DNA of 64,000 bases, from contig NZ_JAVIWL010000001.1 in assembly GCF_034314045.1 (NCBI RefSeq), positions 3,286,001 through 3,350,000 on the forward strand, in the 5' to 3' direction. This document shows, piece by piece, positions 58,056 through 64,000 of the stretch. The notes under the pieces are model-generated. The model did no database searches, was not told the DNA's origin, and worked only from the letters and a program-made list of their open reading frames with translations. Source of the DNA: Glaciimonas sp. CA11.2. Lineage in GTDB: Bacteria > Pseudomonadota > Gammaproteobacteria > Burkholderiales > Burkholderiaceae_D. Each line of letters begins with the position of its first letter. Position 1 is the first letter of the stretch. The translations under genes and the position numbers were made by a program.

Positions 58056-59048
58056 ATGAACCTACTCACACCCGCATCATTTTCTACCTTGACCCCGGAC
58101 ACCGTGCTCGATGCGCTCGACAGCATTGGCTTACACGGCGATGGTCGTTTGCTTGCGCTCAATAGCTACGAAAATCGGGTTTATCAGATTGGGATGGAAG
58201 ATGGTCCTCCGCTGGTGGCGAAATTTTATCGACCACAGCGTTGGAGCGATGCCGCGATTTTGGAAGAGCATGCATTTGTGGAAGAACTTGTAGAGCGCGA
58301 AATTCCCGTAGTGCCAGCTTCGGCGAGTAAAGACGGCAATACTTTGCATCAATTTCACGGCTTCAGATTCGCAGTGTTTCCACGCCATGGCGGACGTTCG
58401 CCTGAATTGGAAGATAGTGCGACGTTAGAATGGCTCGGACGATTTTTGGGCCGTATCCATTCGGTTGGACAATTAAAAACATTTCAACATCGGCCTACGC
58501 TAGATATCACTACCTTCGGAATCGAGCCAAGTAATTATTTGTTGGGAAGCGGGTTTGTGCCCGAAGATCTGCTTGCGGCTTATCGCACTACTGTAGCGCA
58601 GGCGCTCGACGGTGTGCGGCGCTGCTTTGATCGTGCCGGTGACGTTGGCGCGCTGCGCTTGCATGGCGACTGTCATGGCAGTAACGTACTCTGGACCGAT
58701 GCCGGGCCGCACTTTGTCGATTTTGACGATAGCCGCATGGGACCCGCTGTACAAGATTTATGGATGTTATTGTCGGGTGAACGTCAGGACATGGTGCGAC
58801 AGTTGTCCGACCTGCTTGCAGGATATGAGGATTTTTGCGATTTCGATCCGCGTGAATTGCATCTGATTGAAGCGTTGCGAACCTTGCGTCTGATTCACTA
58901 TTCGGCATGGATTGCCCGGCGTTGGGATGATCCTGCCTTTGCCGTTGCATTCCCCTGGTTTAATACGCAGCGCTACTGGCAGGATCGCGTGCTGGAGTTG
59001 CGCGAGCAGATCGCATTGATGGATGAGCAACCGTTGTGGCCAGCGTAA
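58056..59048 (+). CDS. srkA: Stress response serine/threonine protein kinase SrkA (YihE/RdoA)
   Basis: A 330-residue kinase of the APH-like fold. The N-terminal lobe has LALNSYENRVYQIGMEDGPPLVAKFYRP with the ATP-binding lysine. The catalytic loop is RLHGDCHGSNVLW near residue 202 and the metal-binding segment HFVDFDDSRMGP near residue 222, both typical of SrkA. The family counters cell death under stress in E. coli. The ATG at 58056 is 3 bases after GGAG; another in-frame ATG lies 9 bases upstream, so the exact start is uncertain. Confidence 0.93.
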   Translation: MNLLTPASFSTLTPDTVLDALDSIGLHGDGRLLALNSYENRVYQIGMEDGPPLVAKFYRPQRWSDAAILEEHAFVEELVEREIPVVPASASKDGNTLHQFHGFRFAVFPRHGGRSPELEDSATLEWLGRFLGRIHSVGQLKTFQHRPTLDITTFGIEPSNYLLGSGFVPEDLLAAYRTTVAQALDGVRRCFDRAGDVGALRLHGDCHGSNVLWTDAGPHFVDFDDSRMGPAVQDLWMLLSGERQDMVRQLSDLLAGYEDFCDFDPRELHLIEALRTLRLIHYSAWIARRWDDPAFAVAFPWFNTQRYWQDRVLELREQIALMDEQPLWPA

Positions 59049-59169
59049 GGTTTCTGGCAACTAGATGGCTGGAATTGACGCAAAGCTCGTCAGCAAAACG
59101 CCTCGATTTAATTGACGGCAGTTTTGCTACTTCTAAAGCGTATATAGACAAAGTAATCGAAGATACATA

Positions 59170-60189
59170 ATGACATCAAACAGCAAAACACTCACACCCG
59201 CATTGGCATCTCAGTTTGCCAACATGGTCCTTGGTCATCTGACGCAGGAATACCCCAACAAACTGACGCATACGCTAGATAGCGCCGCCGATGTAAAGAG
59301 TCCTCGCGCCCTCTATCCCATTTTTTACGGCAGCTACGACTGGCATTCTTGCGTTCACGGTTATTGGTTACTTACGCGGTTGTTGACGCGTTATCCGACA
59401 TTGGCGGAGGCTTCGGCAATACGGGCCGTGTTTGACCAACAACTGACTGAAGAAAACGTAAAAGGTGAGTTGGCCTATCTTGCATCGCCATCACGCGCCG
59501 GCTTTGAGCGTCCATATGGATGGGGGTGGTTACTGGCGTTGCAGTCTGCGCTGAACAAACTTGACACCCCAGAAGGCCAGCGTTGGGCCAAAACCTTAAT
59601 GCCGCTGTCCGATGCTTTTGTTGCCCTTTTCGTTAATTTTTTGCCTAAAGCAACTTATCCGGTGCGCGTCGGTACGCATTTCAATACGGCCTTTGCGATG
59701 ACGTTGGCGCTGGAATACGCCCGTGCGGTTAATAACACACAGTTGGAAACACTGATCGCCGAAACGGCACGACGGTGGCATGCCCAGGACGTGGACTGTC
59801 AGGCCTGGGAACCAAGCGGGGATGAATTTTTGTCGCCTGCGCTGATGGAGGCTGAACTGATGCGGCAGGTTTTGCCAGCCGCCGAATTTGATACGTGGTT
59901 CCGTGCATTTTTGCCTCATCTGGCGCAACGTCAACCGGCTACCTTGTTTGAACCAGCAACAGTTACTGACCGAAGCGATGGCAAGATTGCGCATCTGGAC
60001 GGACTTAATTTTAGTCGTGCCTGGTGTCAGCGTTCACTGGCAGGTGCATTGCCGTTGGATGATGCACGTTCAGTCGTATTATTGGATGCAGCCGATCACC
60101 ATTTTGACAGTGCCATTGCACATATTTCTGGTGATTATATGGGGGAACATTGGTTGGGAACGTTTGCTTTGTTGGCTTTGGAGGCTTGA
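59170..60189 (+). CDS. DUF2891 family protein
   Basis: A 339-residue protein with the DUF2891 pattern: an early PRALYPIFYGSYDWHSCVHGYW segment, FERPYGWGWLLALQ, a middle VRVGTHFNTAFAMTLALEYAR and WEPSGDEFLSPALMEAELMR. Repeated His, Trp and Tyr in short helices suggest an alpha/alpha-barrel. No signal peptide is seen, so it is probably cytoplasmic. Its function is unknown to me; the toroid-like pattern is shared with sugar-active enzymes, which is only a hint. Confidence 0.85.
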   Translation: MTSNSKTLTPALASQFANMVLGHLTQEYPNKLTHTLDSAADVKSPRALYPIFYGSYDWHSCVHGYWLLTRLLTRYPTLAEASAIRAVFDQQLTEENVKGELAYLASPSRAGFERPYGWGWLLALQSALNKLDTPEGQRWAKTLMPLSDAFVALFVNFLPKATYPVRVGTHFNTAFAMTLALEYARAVNNTQLETLIAETARRWHAQDVDCQAWEPSGDEFLSPALMEAELMRQVLPAAEFDTWFRAFLPHLAQRQPATLFEPATVTDRSDGKIAHLDGLNFSRAWCQRSLAGALPLDDARSVVLLDAADHHFDSAIAHISGDYMGEHWLGTFALLALEA

Positions 60190-60289
60190 TTTATTGTGCA
60201 GGTATTTTGAGTCGGGAAGGGCTTGCGGTTCGATGCTTGGATAACTTGAGCGGTTGGTGCTCCGTGGATGCTGGTCGGGGTAGCCCGAC

Positions 60290-60575
60290 AGGTAGTTACT
60301 TTCTTTTGCCTCGGCTCGGCGCCCCCGCCAAGAAAAAGTAACCAAAGAAAAGGCGACCGCAACTGACGCTGCCCTGCGGGTTCCCAAGTATTTCAGCCGT
60401 CAGTCGGGTTGAAAGACCAACTCGCTTCGCTCAAACATGTCTTCCAACAATTCCCGACTGACAGCTGAAATACTTGGCAGCGTCCTTGACGGGGTACGTC
60501 AAATTCAAAAGCAACTGTAACTGCAACTTCCACAGCATTTATAGTGGCTGTGATTCAGTTTGCAATAACCCCGTC
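60290..60575. repeat. Palindromic dispersed-repeat-like element
   Basis: A non-coding stretch with nested inverted repeats. The 25-base arms at 60384-60408 and 60453-60477 are complementary with one mismatch. A second pair (GACGGGGT at 60488-60495 and ACCCCGTC at 60568-60575) lies to the right. The left part (TTACTTTCTTTTGCC ... AAGTAACCAAAGAAAAGG) is also partly self-complementary. I recall very similar sequences scattered through Burkholderiales and Pseudomonas genomes, often mis-annotated as small proteins, but cannot confirm it here. Confidence 0.65.
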
Positions 60576-60611
60576 TACAAGCTTTATATGTCAATAAACT
60601 TAAGCGAACGG

Positions 60612-60941
60612 TTAATGCGCAACCGATTTAGAAAAGACATTCAGTACGACGACGCCCGCCACAATCAAACCGATCCCGATCAACGCTGCGGTGTCCAACG
60701 TTTGTTTGAATACTAGCCACCCGATCATGGCGATTAGCGCAATACCAATGCCGGACCACATCGCATACACGATGGCGACCGGCAATGTGCGCAATGTTAG
60801 CGACAGAAAATAAAACGCGATCAGATAACCTGTGACGACTACGATTGACGGCAGCAAGCGGGTGAACTCGCTGCTGGCTTTTAGTGCGCTGGTGGCAATG
60901 ACTTCTGCGACGATAGCGATACCTAAATAGAGCCAATGCAT
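60612..60941 (-). CDS. SMR-family multidrug efflux protein (EmrE/QacE-like)
   Basis: A 109-residue protein of four membrane helices. The proton- and drug-binding glutamate is Glu13 in [21 protein letters not shown], and helix 3 has [19 protein letters not shown]. These match EmrE-type drug exporters rather than the guanidinium exporters (Gdx/SugE). It exports quaternary cations by proton antiport as a dual-topology dimer. An AAGGAAAA ribosome site precedes the ATG. It lies next to a repeat element. Confidence 0.93.
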   Translation of the reverse strand: MHWLYLGIAIVAEVIATSALKASSEFTRLLPSIVVVTGYLIAFYFLSLTLRTLPVAIVYAMWSGIGIALIAMIGWLVFKQTLDTAALIGIGLIVAGVVVLNVFSKSVAH

Positions 60942-61164
60942 TATTTTCCTTAGAAGCCAGTACTGGCGCAGCGGGTGAAAATTGGTCGACTAACATCATC
61001 GATTTTGGATTTTCTCAGTTCACGTTAAGTCGCTATCGGTTTGCGTATTTCTTTGTGCGTGCGTTCTGCGTGAACATCTGATCATATAAGAACAGACAAA
61101 CACCTCGGATGTTTGCGCGACAGGTTTTTGCATGAATGCGGCATGCCGATAATATTGGGAGCGC

Positions 61165-62082
61165 TTACTCGCTGTCTGTGCCATGGGGTTCTTCGTCGGA
61201 CAGAGCGAGAATCAACGCATCAAATACAAGTCGGATTCTGGCGGGTACCGGACCTCGCTGTGGTCGATACACAAACAAGCCCCAAGGCTCGGGAGCCAGT
61301 TTTTCCATCACAGGAATAAGCTCTCCGGCGGCGATTAATTTTTCCACTAAGAATCCCGGTATCTGACCATACGCCAGGCCCGATAGCACCGCCGCCAATT
61401 CAGCTTCTGCGTCATCGCAAATAAAACGTGCGTTGGGAGGGTTAGATTGCTGTCCTCCCGCGAATAACCATGGCCATGGTCGACCGGTATCGCGATCAAA
61501 CATGGCGGTGGTTGGGAGTGCGTTTAAATCTTCTATATGTTTGGGATCGCCATGTTCGGCAAAGAGGCCCGGCGTAGCAACCACATGAAAGCGCACTTTG
61601 GCGACCTGTCGCGCGACGAAACGGCTATCGCGTAAATACCCCATCCGTACGCCGATATCGATTTTTTCACTTACCACGTCAGCATGGCGGTCACTTAGAC
61701 GAAGGTCGAAACGGAGTTGAGGATGTTGTTTTGCAATCAACGTGAGCGCAGGCAACAATAACTGACGCCCGAGGACGCTGGGTGCGGTCAGCGTTATCAG
61801 ACCTTCCAATTCCAACTCGCTAGTTTCATCGGCGCTTACAAACAGACCATCCAATTGCGCTACGCTTTGACTGGCGCGGGTTGCGAGCATTTCGCCGTAG
61901 GCTGTAATTTGGACATTGCGTGTATTACGATGAAACAGAAGCTCACCTTGTAATCGTTCAAGCTCTCGCACCGCTCTGGTGACCGCTTGCGGCGATATAC
62001 CAAGTTTGATCGCGGCTTCTTTAAAACTGATTGCTTCCGCTGCAACACAAAAGATACGCAACATTTCTAAGCGATTTAACAT
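61165..62082 (-). CDS. LysR-family transcriptional regulator
   Basis: A 305-residue LysR regulator. The N-terminal winged helix-turn-helix reads LRIFCVAAEAISFKEAAIKLG then ISPQAVTRAVRELERLQG at residues 8-46. The substrate-binding domain has LEGLITLTAPSVLGRQLLLP and IGVRMGYLRDSRFVARQVAK, as in the large group annotated near short-chain dehydrogenases. It is divergent from the following dehydrogenase gene and probably controls it through the palindrome at 62094. An AGGGA ribosome site precedes the ATG. Confidence 0.93.
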   Translation of the reverse strand: MLNRLEMLRIFCVAAEAISFKEAAIKLGISPQAVTRAVRELERLQGELLFHRNTRNVQITAYGEMLATRASQSVAQLDGLFVSADETSELELEGLITLTAPSVLGRQLLLPALTLIAKQHPQLRFDLRLSDRHADVVSEKIDIGVRMGYLRDSRFVARQVAKVRFHVVATPGLFAEHGDPKHIEDLNALPTTAMFDRDTGRPWPWLFAGGQQSNPPNARFICDDAEAELAAVLSGLAYGQIPGFLVEKLIAAGELIPVMEKLAPEPWGLFVYRPQRGPVPARIRLVFDALILALSDEEPHGTDSE

Positions 62083-62093
62083 TTTCCCTAACT

Positions 62094-62110
62094 ATTCCAA
62101 AAAATGGAAT
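62094..62110. promoter_or_regulatory. Probable LysR-type operator
   Basis: ATTCCA, five A and TGGAAT form a perfect 17-base palindrome containing T-N11-A, the LysR-type binding pattern. It lies 11 bases from the regulator start codon, in the 122-base gap to the divergent dehydrogenase gene. Confidence 0.65.
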
Positions 62111-62204
62111 TATAAAGTGAAATATTGATCATTTACTGGCAGATAGTATCCTACGATACTTGCTCCAACGCAAAAAATGTTTTGCATAAACTGGAGTAAC
62201 AAAA

Positions 62205-62948
62205 ATGAACAAAAATATCGAAGGTAAAGTAGTTGTGATTACCGGTGCCAGCAGCGGTTTGGGTGAAGCCACTGCGCGCCATCTGGCCGCTCTTGGAGCT
62301 TCAGTGATGCTCGGCGCACGGCGCCTGGATAAATTGATTCAGATTGCCGCTGACATTCGCGCAGCAGGTGGAAAAGTAGAGATTGCTGCCACAGATGTGA
62401 CGCAGGCTGTTGAAGTGCAGGCGTTGATCGACGCCGCCGTCCGCACTTTTGGACGTGTCGATGTATTGGTAAATAACGCGGGGTTGATGGCGATTGCGCC
62501 GATGAGCGAGACCAAGGTGGATGAGTGGGATCGGATGATCGACATTAACATCAAAGGCGTGCTCTACGGCATTGCAGCGGTATTGCCAATTTTTCAAAAA
62601 CAAGGCAGTGGACATTTTATTAACATTGCTTCGGTGGCCGGTATTAAAGTATTCAGTCCGGGCGGCACTGTTTATAGTGGCACCAAGTTTGCCGTGCATG
62701 CGATTACTGAAGGATTACGTCATGAAGTGGGTGGCGCGATCCGCACCACGACCATTTCGCCAGGTGCGGTGGATTCCGAACTCAAGCTGGGCAGTTCCCA
62801 CGAAGCAAGTGCTGCGTCAGTGAATGATTTTTATCAGATGGCGATTCCAGCGGATTCGGTCGCGCGTGCAATCGCTTACGCAATTGAGCAACCCGCTGGC
62901 GTGGATATTAATGAAATTGTCTTGCGGCCGACGGTTCAGGATTTCTAA
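62205..62948 (+). CDS. Short-chain dehydrogenase/reductase
   Basis: A 247-residue classical SDR oxidoreductase. The NADP-type cofactor site is VVITGASSGLGEATARHLA with ARRLDKL after strand 2. NNAGLM and the catalytic Tyr-x-x-x-Lys in YSGTKFAVHAITEGLRHE are present, as is ISPGAVDSELKLGS. The substrate is unknown. It is divergent from the LysR regulator that probably controls it and has a GGAG ribosome site. Confidence 0.92.
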   Translation: MNKNIEGKVVVITGASSGLGEATARHLAALGASVMLGARRLDKLIQIAADIRAAGGKVEIAATDVTQAVEVQALIDAAVRTFGRVDVLVNNAGLMAIAPMSETKVDEWDRMIDINIKGVLYGIAAVLPIFQKQGSGHFINIASVAGIKVFSPGGTVYSGTKFAVHAITEGLRHEVGGAIRTTTISPGAVDSELKLGSSHEASAASVNDFYQMAIPADSVARAIAYAIEQPAGVDINEIVLRPTVQDF

Positions 62949-63517
62949 GTTAGTAAGTGTTTAACCTAAATAATGCCATAAATTTTTTCATTAATATTGT
63001 TATAAATGTTGTACTAAATATTGCACGAGCATGATTGAGCTAAGTGAAAATGCTTAGCTATAAAATAGTAAATAGTAAAGATAAAAGCGGCGCTGAGTGT
63101 GCCGTTTTTTCTTTTTAAAGTCGTTATTATAAAATTATCGATTGCTGTAAATAATATTGATTAATTGATCCCATAAATGTCGTTAGAAAAGTATAAAAAC
63201 CTTCAGCCGTACCTTCAGCCGTTTGTCTCCGCAAGCCCTTACGGTGACCTTGTCAGGTCATCTCTCTATTAAGAAATAATAGCCATTATTGATCACGTTT
63301 GACAATTCGAAATAGTTATTTATTTTACAATTTCAATGCTGTCAAAAGGATGATTTTTTCACACTTTATTGCTTTCAAAGCAACGTTAAAAGTGCGTTAA
63401 TTCATCGACAATTCGATCCTCATTTTGAGTGAAAATAAAACATTGTGATCTAAATAATAGTGATTCAAATATAGCGTAAATGACGTATTTATTTATTGCT
63501 GCACGCCAATTATTGTA
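62949..63517. other. Long non-coding region before the sigma factor gene
   Basis: This A/T-rich stretch has no gene of coding quality. It contains the probable dehydrogenase terminator at 63084-63110, a perfect 12-bp tandem duplication at 63199-63222 (ACCTTCAGCCGT twice), an 8-bp hairpin at 63243-63262 and a possible promoter at 63299-63326 (TTGACA, 16 bases, TATTTT). The last three could belong to a small RNA, but no terminator closes such a transcript. Confidence 0.4.
63084..63110 (+). terminator. Probable terminator after the dehydrogenase gene
   Basis: AAAGCGGC, a 9-base loop and GCCGTTTTTT form a short hairpin with a T tract about 140 bases after the stop codon. Confidence 0.6.
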
Positions 63518-63546
63518 TTGAGAATGATTCGTATTTGCTTTATAGT
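63518..63546 (+). promoter_or_regulatory. Sigma70 promoter overlapped by a Fur-box-like site
   Basis: TTGAGA at 63518-63523 and TATAGT at 63541-63546 are 17 bases apart, five of six matches each. The Fur-like sequence GAGAATGATTCGTATTTGC at 63520-63538 (12 of 19 consensus positions) lies over the -35 box and the spacer, so bound Fur would block RNA polymerase. The sigma factor ATG follows 35 bases downstream. Confidence 0.7.
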
Positions 63547-63580
63547 CTTCGTTCCACCACTTGCAGAACGGAGCGACAAC

Positions 63581-64000
63581 ATGGGTACGTCAAGGCAGCC
63601 GGAAGCGAATAACGGAAGTGCAGAAGTAGGTACAGTGTTGATTGCAAATCGTAATCTGCTGGTGAATATTGCAACAGGAATTACCGGTTGTCGCTGTCGT
63701 GCCGAGGATGTTGTACAGGACGTTTTTATTAAAGTCAGCGAAGGCGTTGCGCTCGCATCAGTGCGTCAACCATTAGCTTATCTCATGCGAATGGTGCGTA
63801 ATCTGGCGATTGATCATTACCGTCGCAGGACCTTTGAGCGTCGTCACACCACCAATGAAGAAGAAGGCTATGACGTGCCGTCTCCGCATGCGGGGCCTGA
63901 GGCGAGCGTGATTCTCCGCGACATGTTGCAACACGTGTCGGATGCGTTGTCGACATTGCCCAAGCGCACGCGGACTGCTTTTGAGATGGTGCGCATTGGC
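63581..64000 (+). CDS. FecI/PvdS-type ECF sigma factor, N-terminal part (runs off the window)
   Basis: About 140 residues are present. Sigma region 2 has RAEDVVQDVFIKVSEG and PLAYLMRMVRNLAIDHYRRR at about residues 45-85. Region 4 begins DALSTLPKRTRTAFEMVRIG near residue 122 and is cut by the end of the window. This is the FecI subfamily, which in related bacteria switches on siderophore synthesis or ferric-siderophore uptake; the PvdS/OrbS-like form without an anti-sigma gene directly visible is possible. A GGAG ribosome site precedes the ATG at 63581. The upstream promoter appears Fur-controlled. Confidence 0.9.
   Translation, partial: MGTSRQPEANNGSAEVGTVLIANRNLLVNIATGITGCRCRAEDVVQDVFIKVSEGVALASVRQPLAYLMRMVRNLAIDHYRRRTFERRHTTNEEEGYDVPSPHAGPEASVILRDMLQHVSDALSTLPKRTRTAFEMVRIG

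Noticed and set aside
60150..60341. 63-codon frame over the repeat element
   Set aside because: The sequence lies inside a palindromic repeat; similar frames are, as I recall, common false gene calls in related genomes.
1..64000. CRISPR arrays, tRNA or rRNA genes, transposases, integrases, toxin-antitoxin pairs
   Set aside because: No regularly spaced repeats, cloverleaf-type genes or recombinase motifs were recognised on either strand, although reading by eye can miss a degenerate tRNA.

Overview
The window looks like a chromosomal segment of a betaproteobacterium of the order Burkholderiales, most likely Oxalobacteraceae (Collimonas, Herbaspirillum or Glaciimonas relatives). This rests on protein style and on gene order recalled from that group: ribF-ileS, glnE-yhdP-nitrilase, tldD and aroG, yajQ-murB, and argG-argF-rsgA-M48 protease-orn. 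No rRNA, tRNA, CRISPR array, transposase or integrase was seen.

Layout. 1-15.99 kb is housekeeping: 5' part of ileS, ribF, a YidB-like protein, rsmE, transketolase with an overlapping acetyltransferase, gap, glnE, a giant YhdP protein and a nitrilase-family amidase. 16.0-35.4 kb is a minus-strand Tad/Flp pilus cluster. It contains flp, a short pilin-like protein, a TadE, CpaB/RcpC, the RcpA secretin, an FHA-TadA fusion ATPase, TadB, TadC, several unrecognised exported or cytoplasmic proteins, and two paralogous TadG/long-TadE pairs, one at each end. 35.5-40.2 kb holds a secreted alpha/beta hydrolase, an acetoacetate decarboxylase/3-hydroxybutyrate dehydrogenase operon and a dimeric dUTPase-like enzyme. 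40.4-42.4 kb resumes the backbone with tldD and an ElaA-type acetyltransferase. 42.7-45.9 kb is a two-gene siderophore cassette (NIS synthetase plus MFS exporter) behind a Fur-box-like site. 46.2-60.2 kb is backbone again: aroG, a retropepsin-like protease, yajQ, murB, ppnP, argG, argF, rsgA, an M48 protease, orn, a SEC-C protein, a VOC protein, srkA and a DUF2891 protein. 60.2-64 kb holds a palindromic repeat, an SMR efflux protein, a divergent LysR/short-chain dehydrogenase pair, and the start of a FecI/PvdS-type sigma factor whose promoter is overlaid by a Fur-box-like sequence.

Most notable observations. (1) aroG is preceded by an unannotated 26-codon leader peptide with four Phe and four Tyr codons clustered together, followed by a terminator and a possible competing antiterminator: a candidate ribosome-mediated attenuator of the first step of aromatic amino acid synthesis. 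(2) The Tad locus has duplicated TadG/TadE pairs at both ends, an FHA-ATPase fusion, a sigma54-like promoter in front of flp, and no prepilin peptidase, TadZ or TadD in the window. (3) Two accessory blocks appear to interrupt an otherwise familiar backbone order. (4) murB has a consensus -10 box placed so that its mRNA may be leaderless. All similarity statements come from reading the sequence and from memory of the families; no database search was run.
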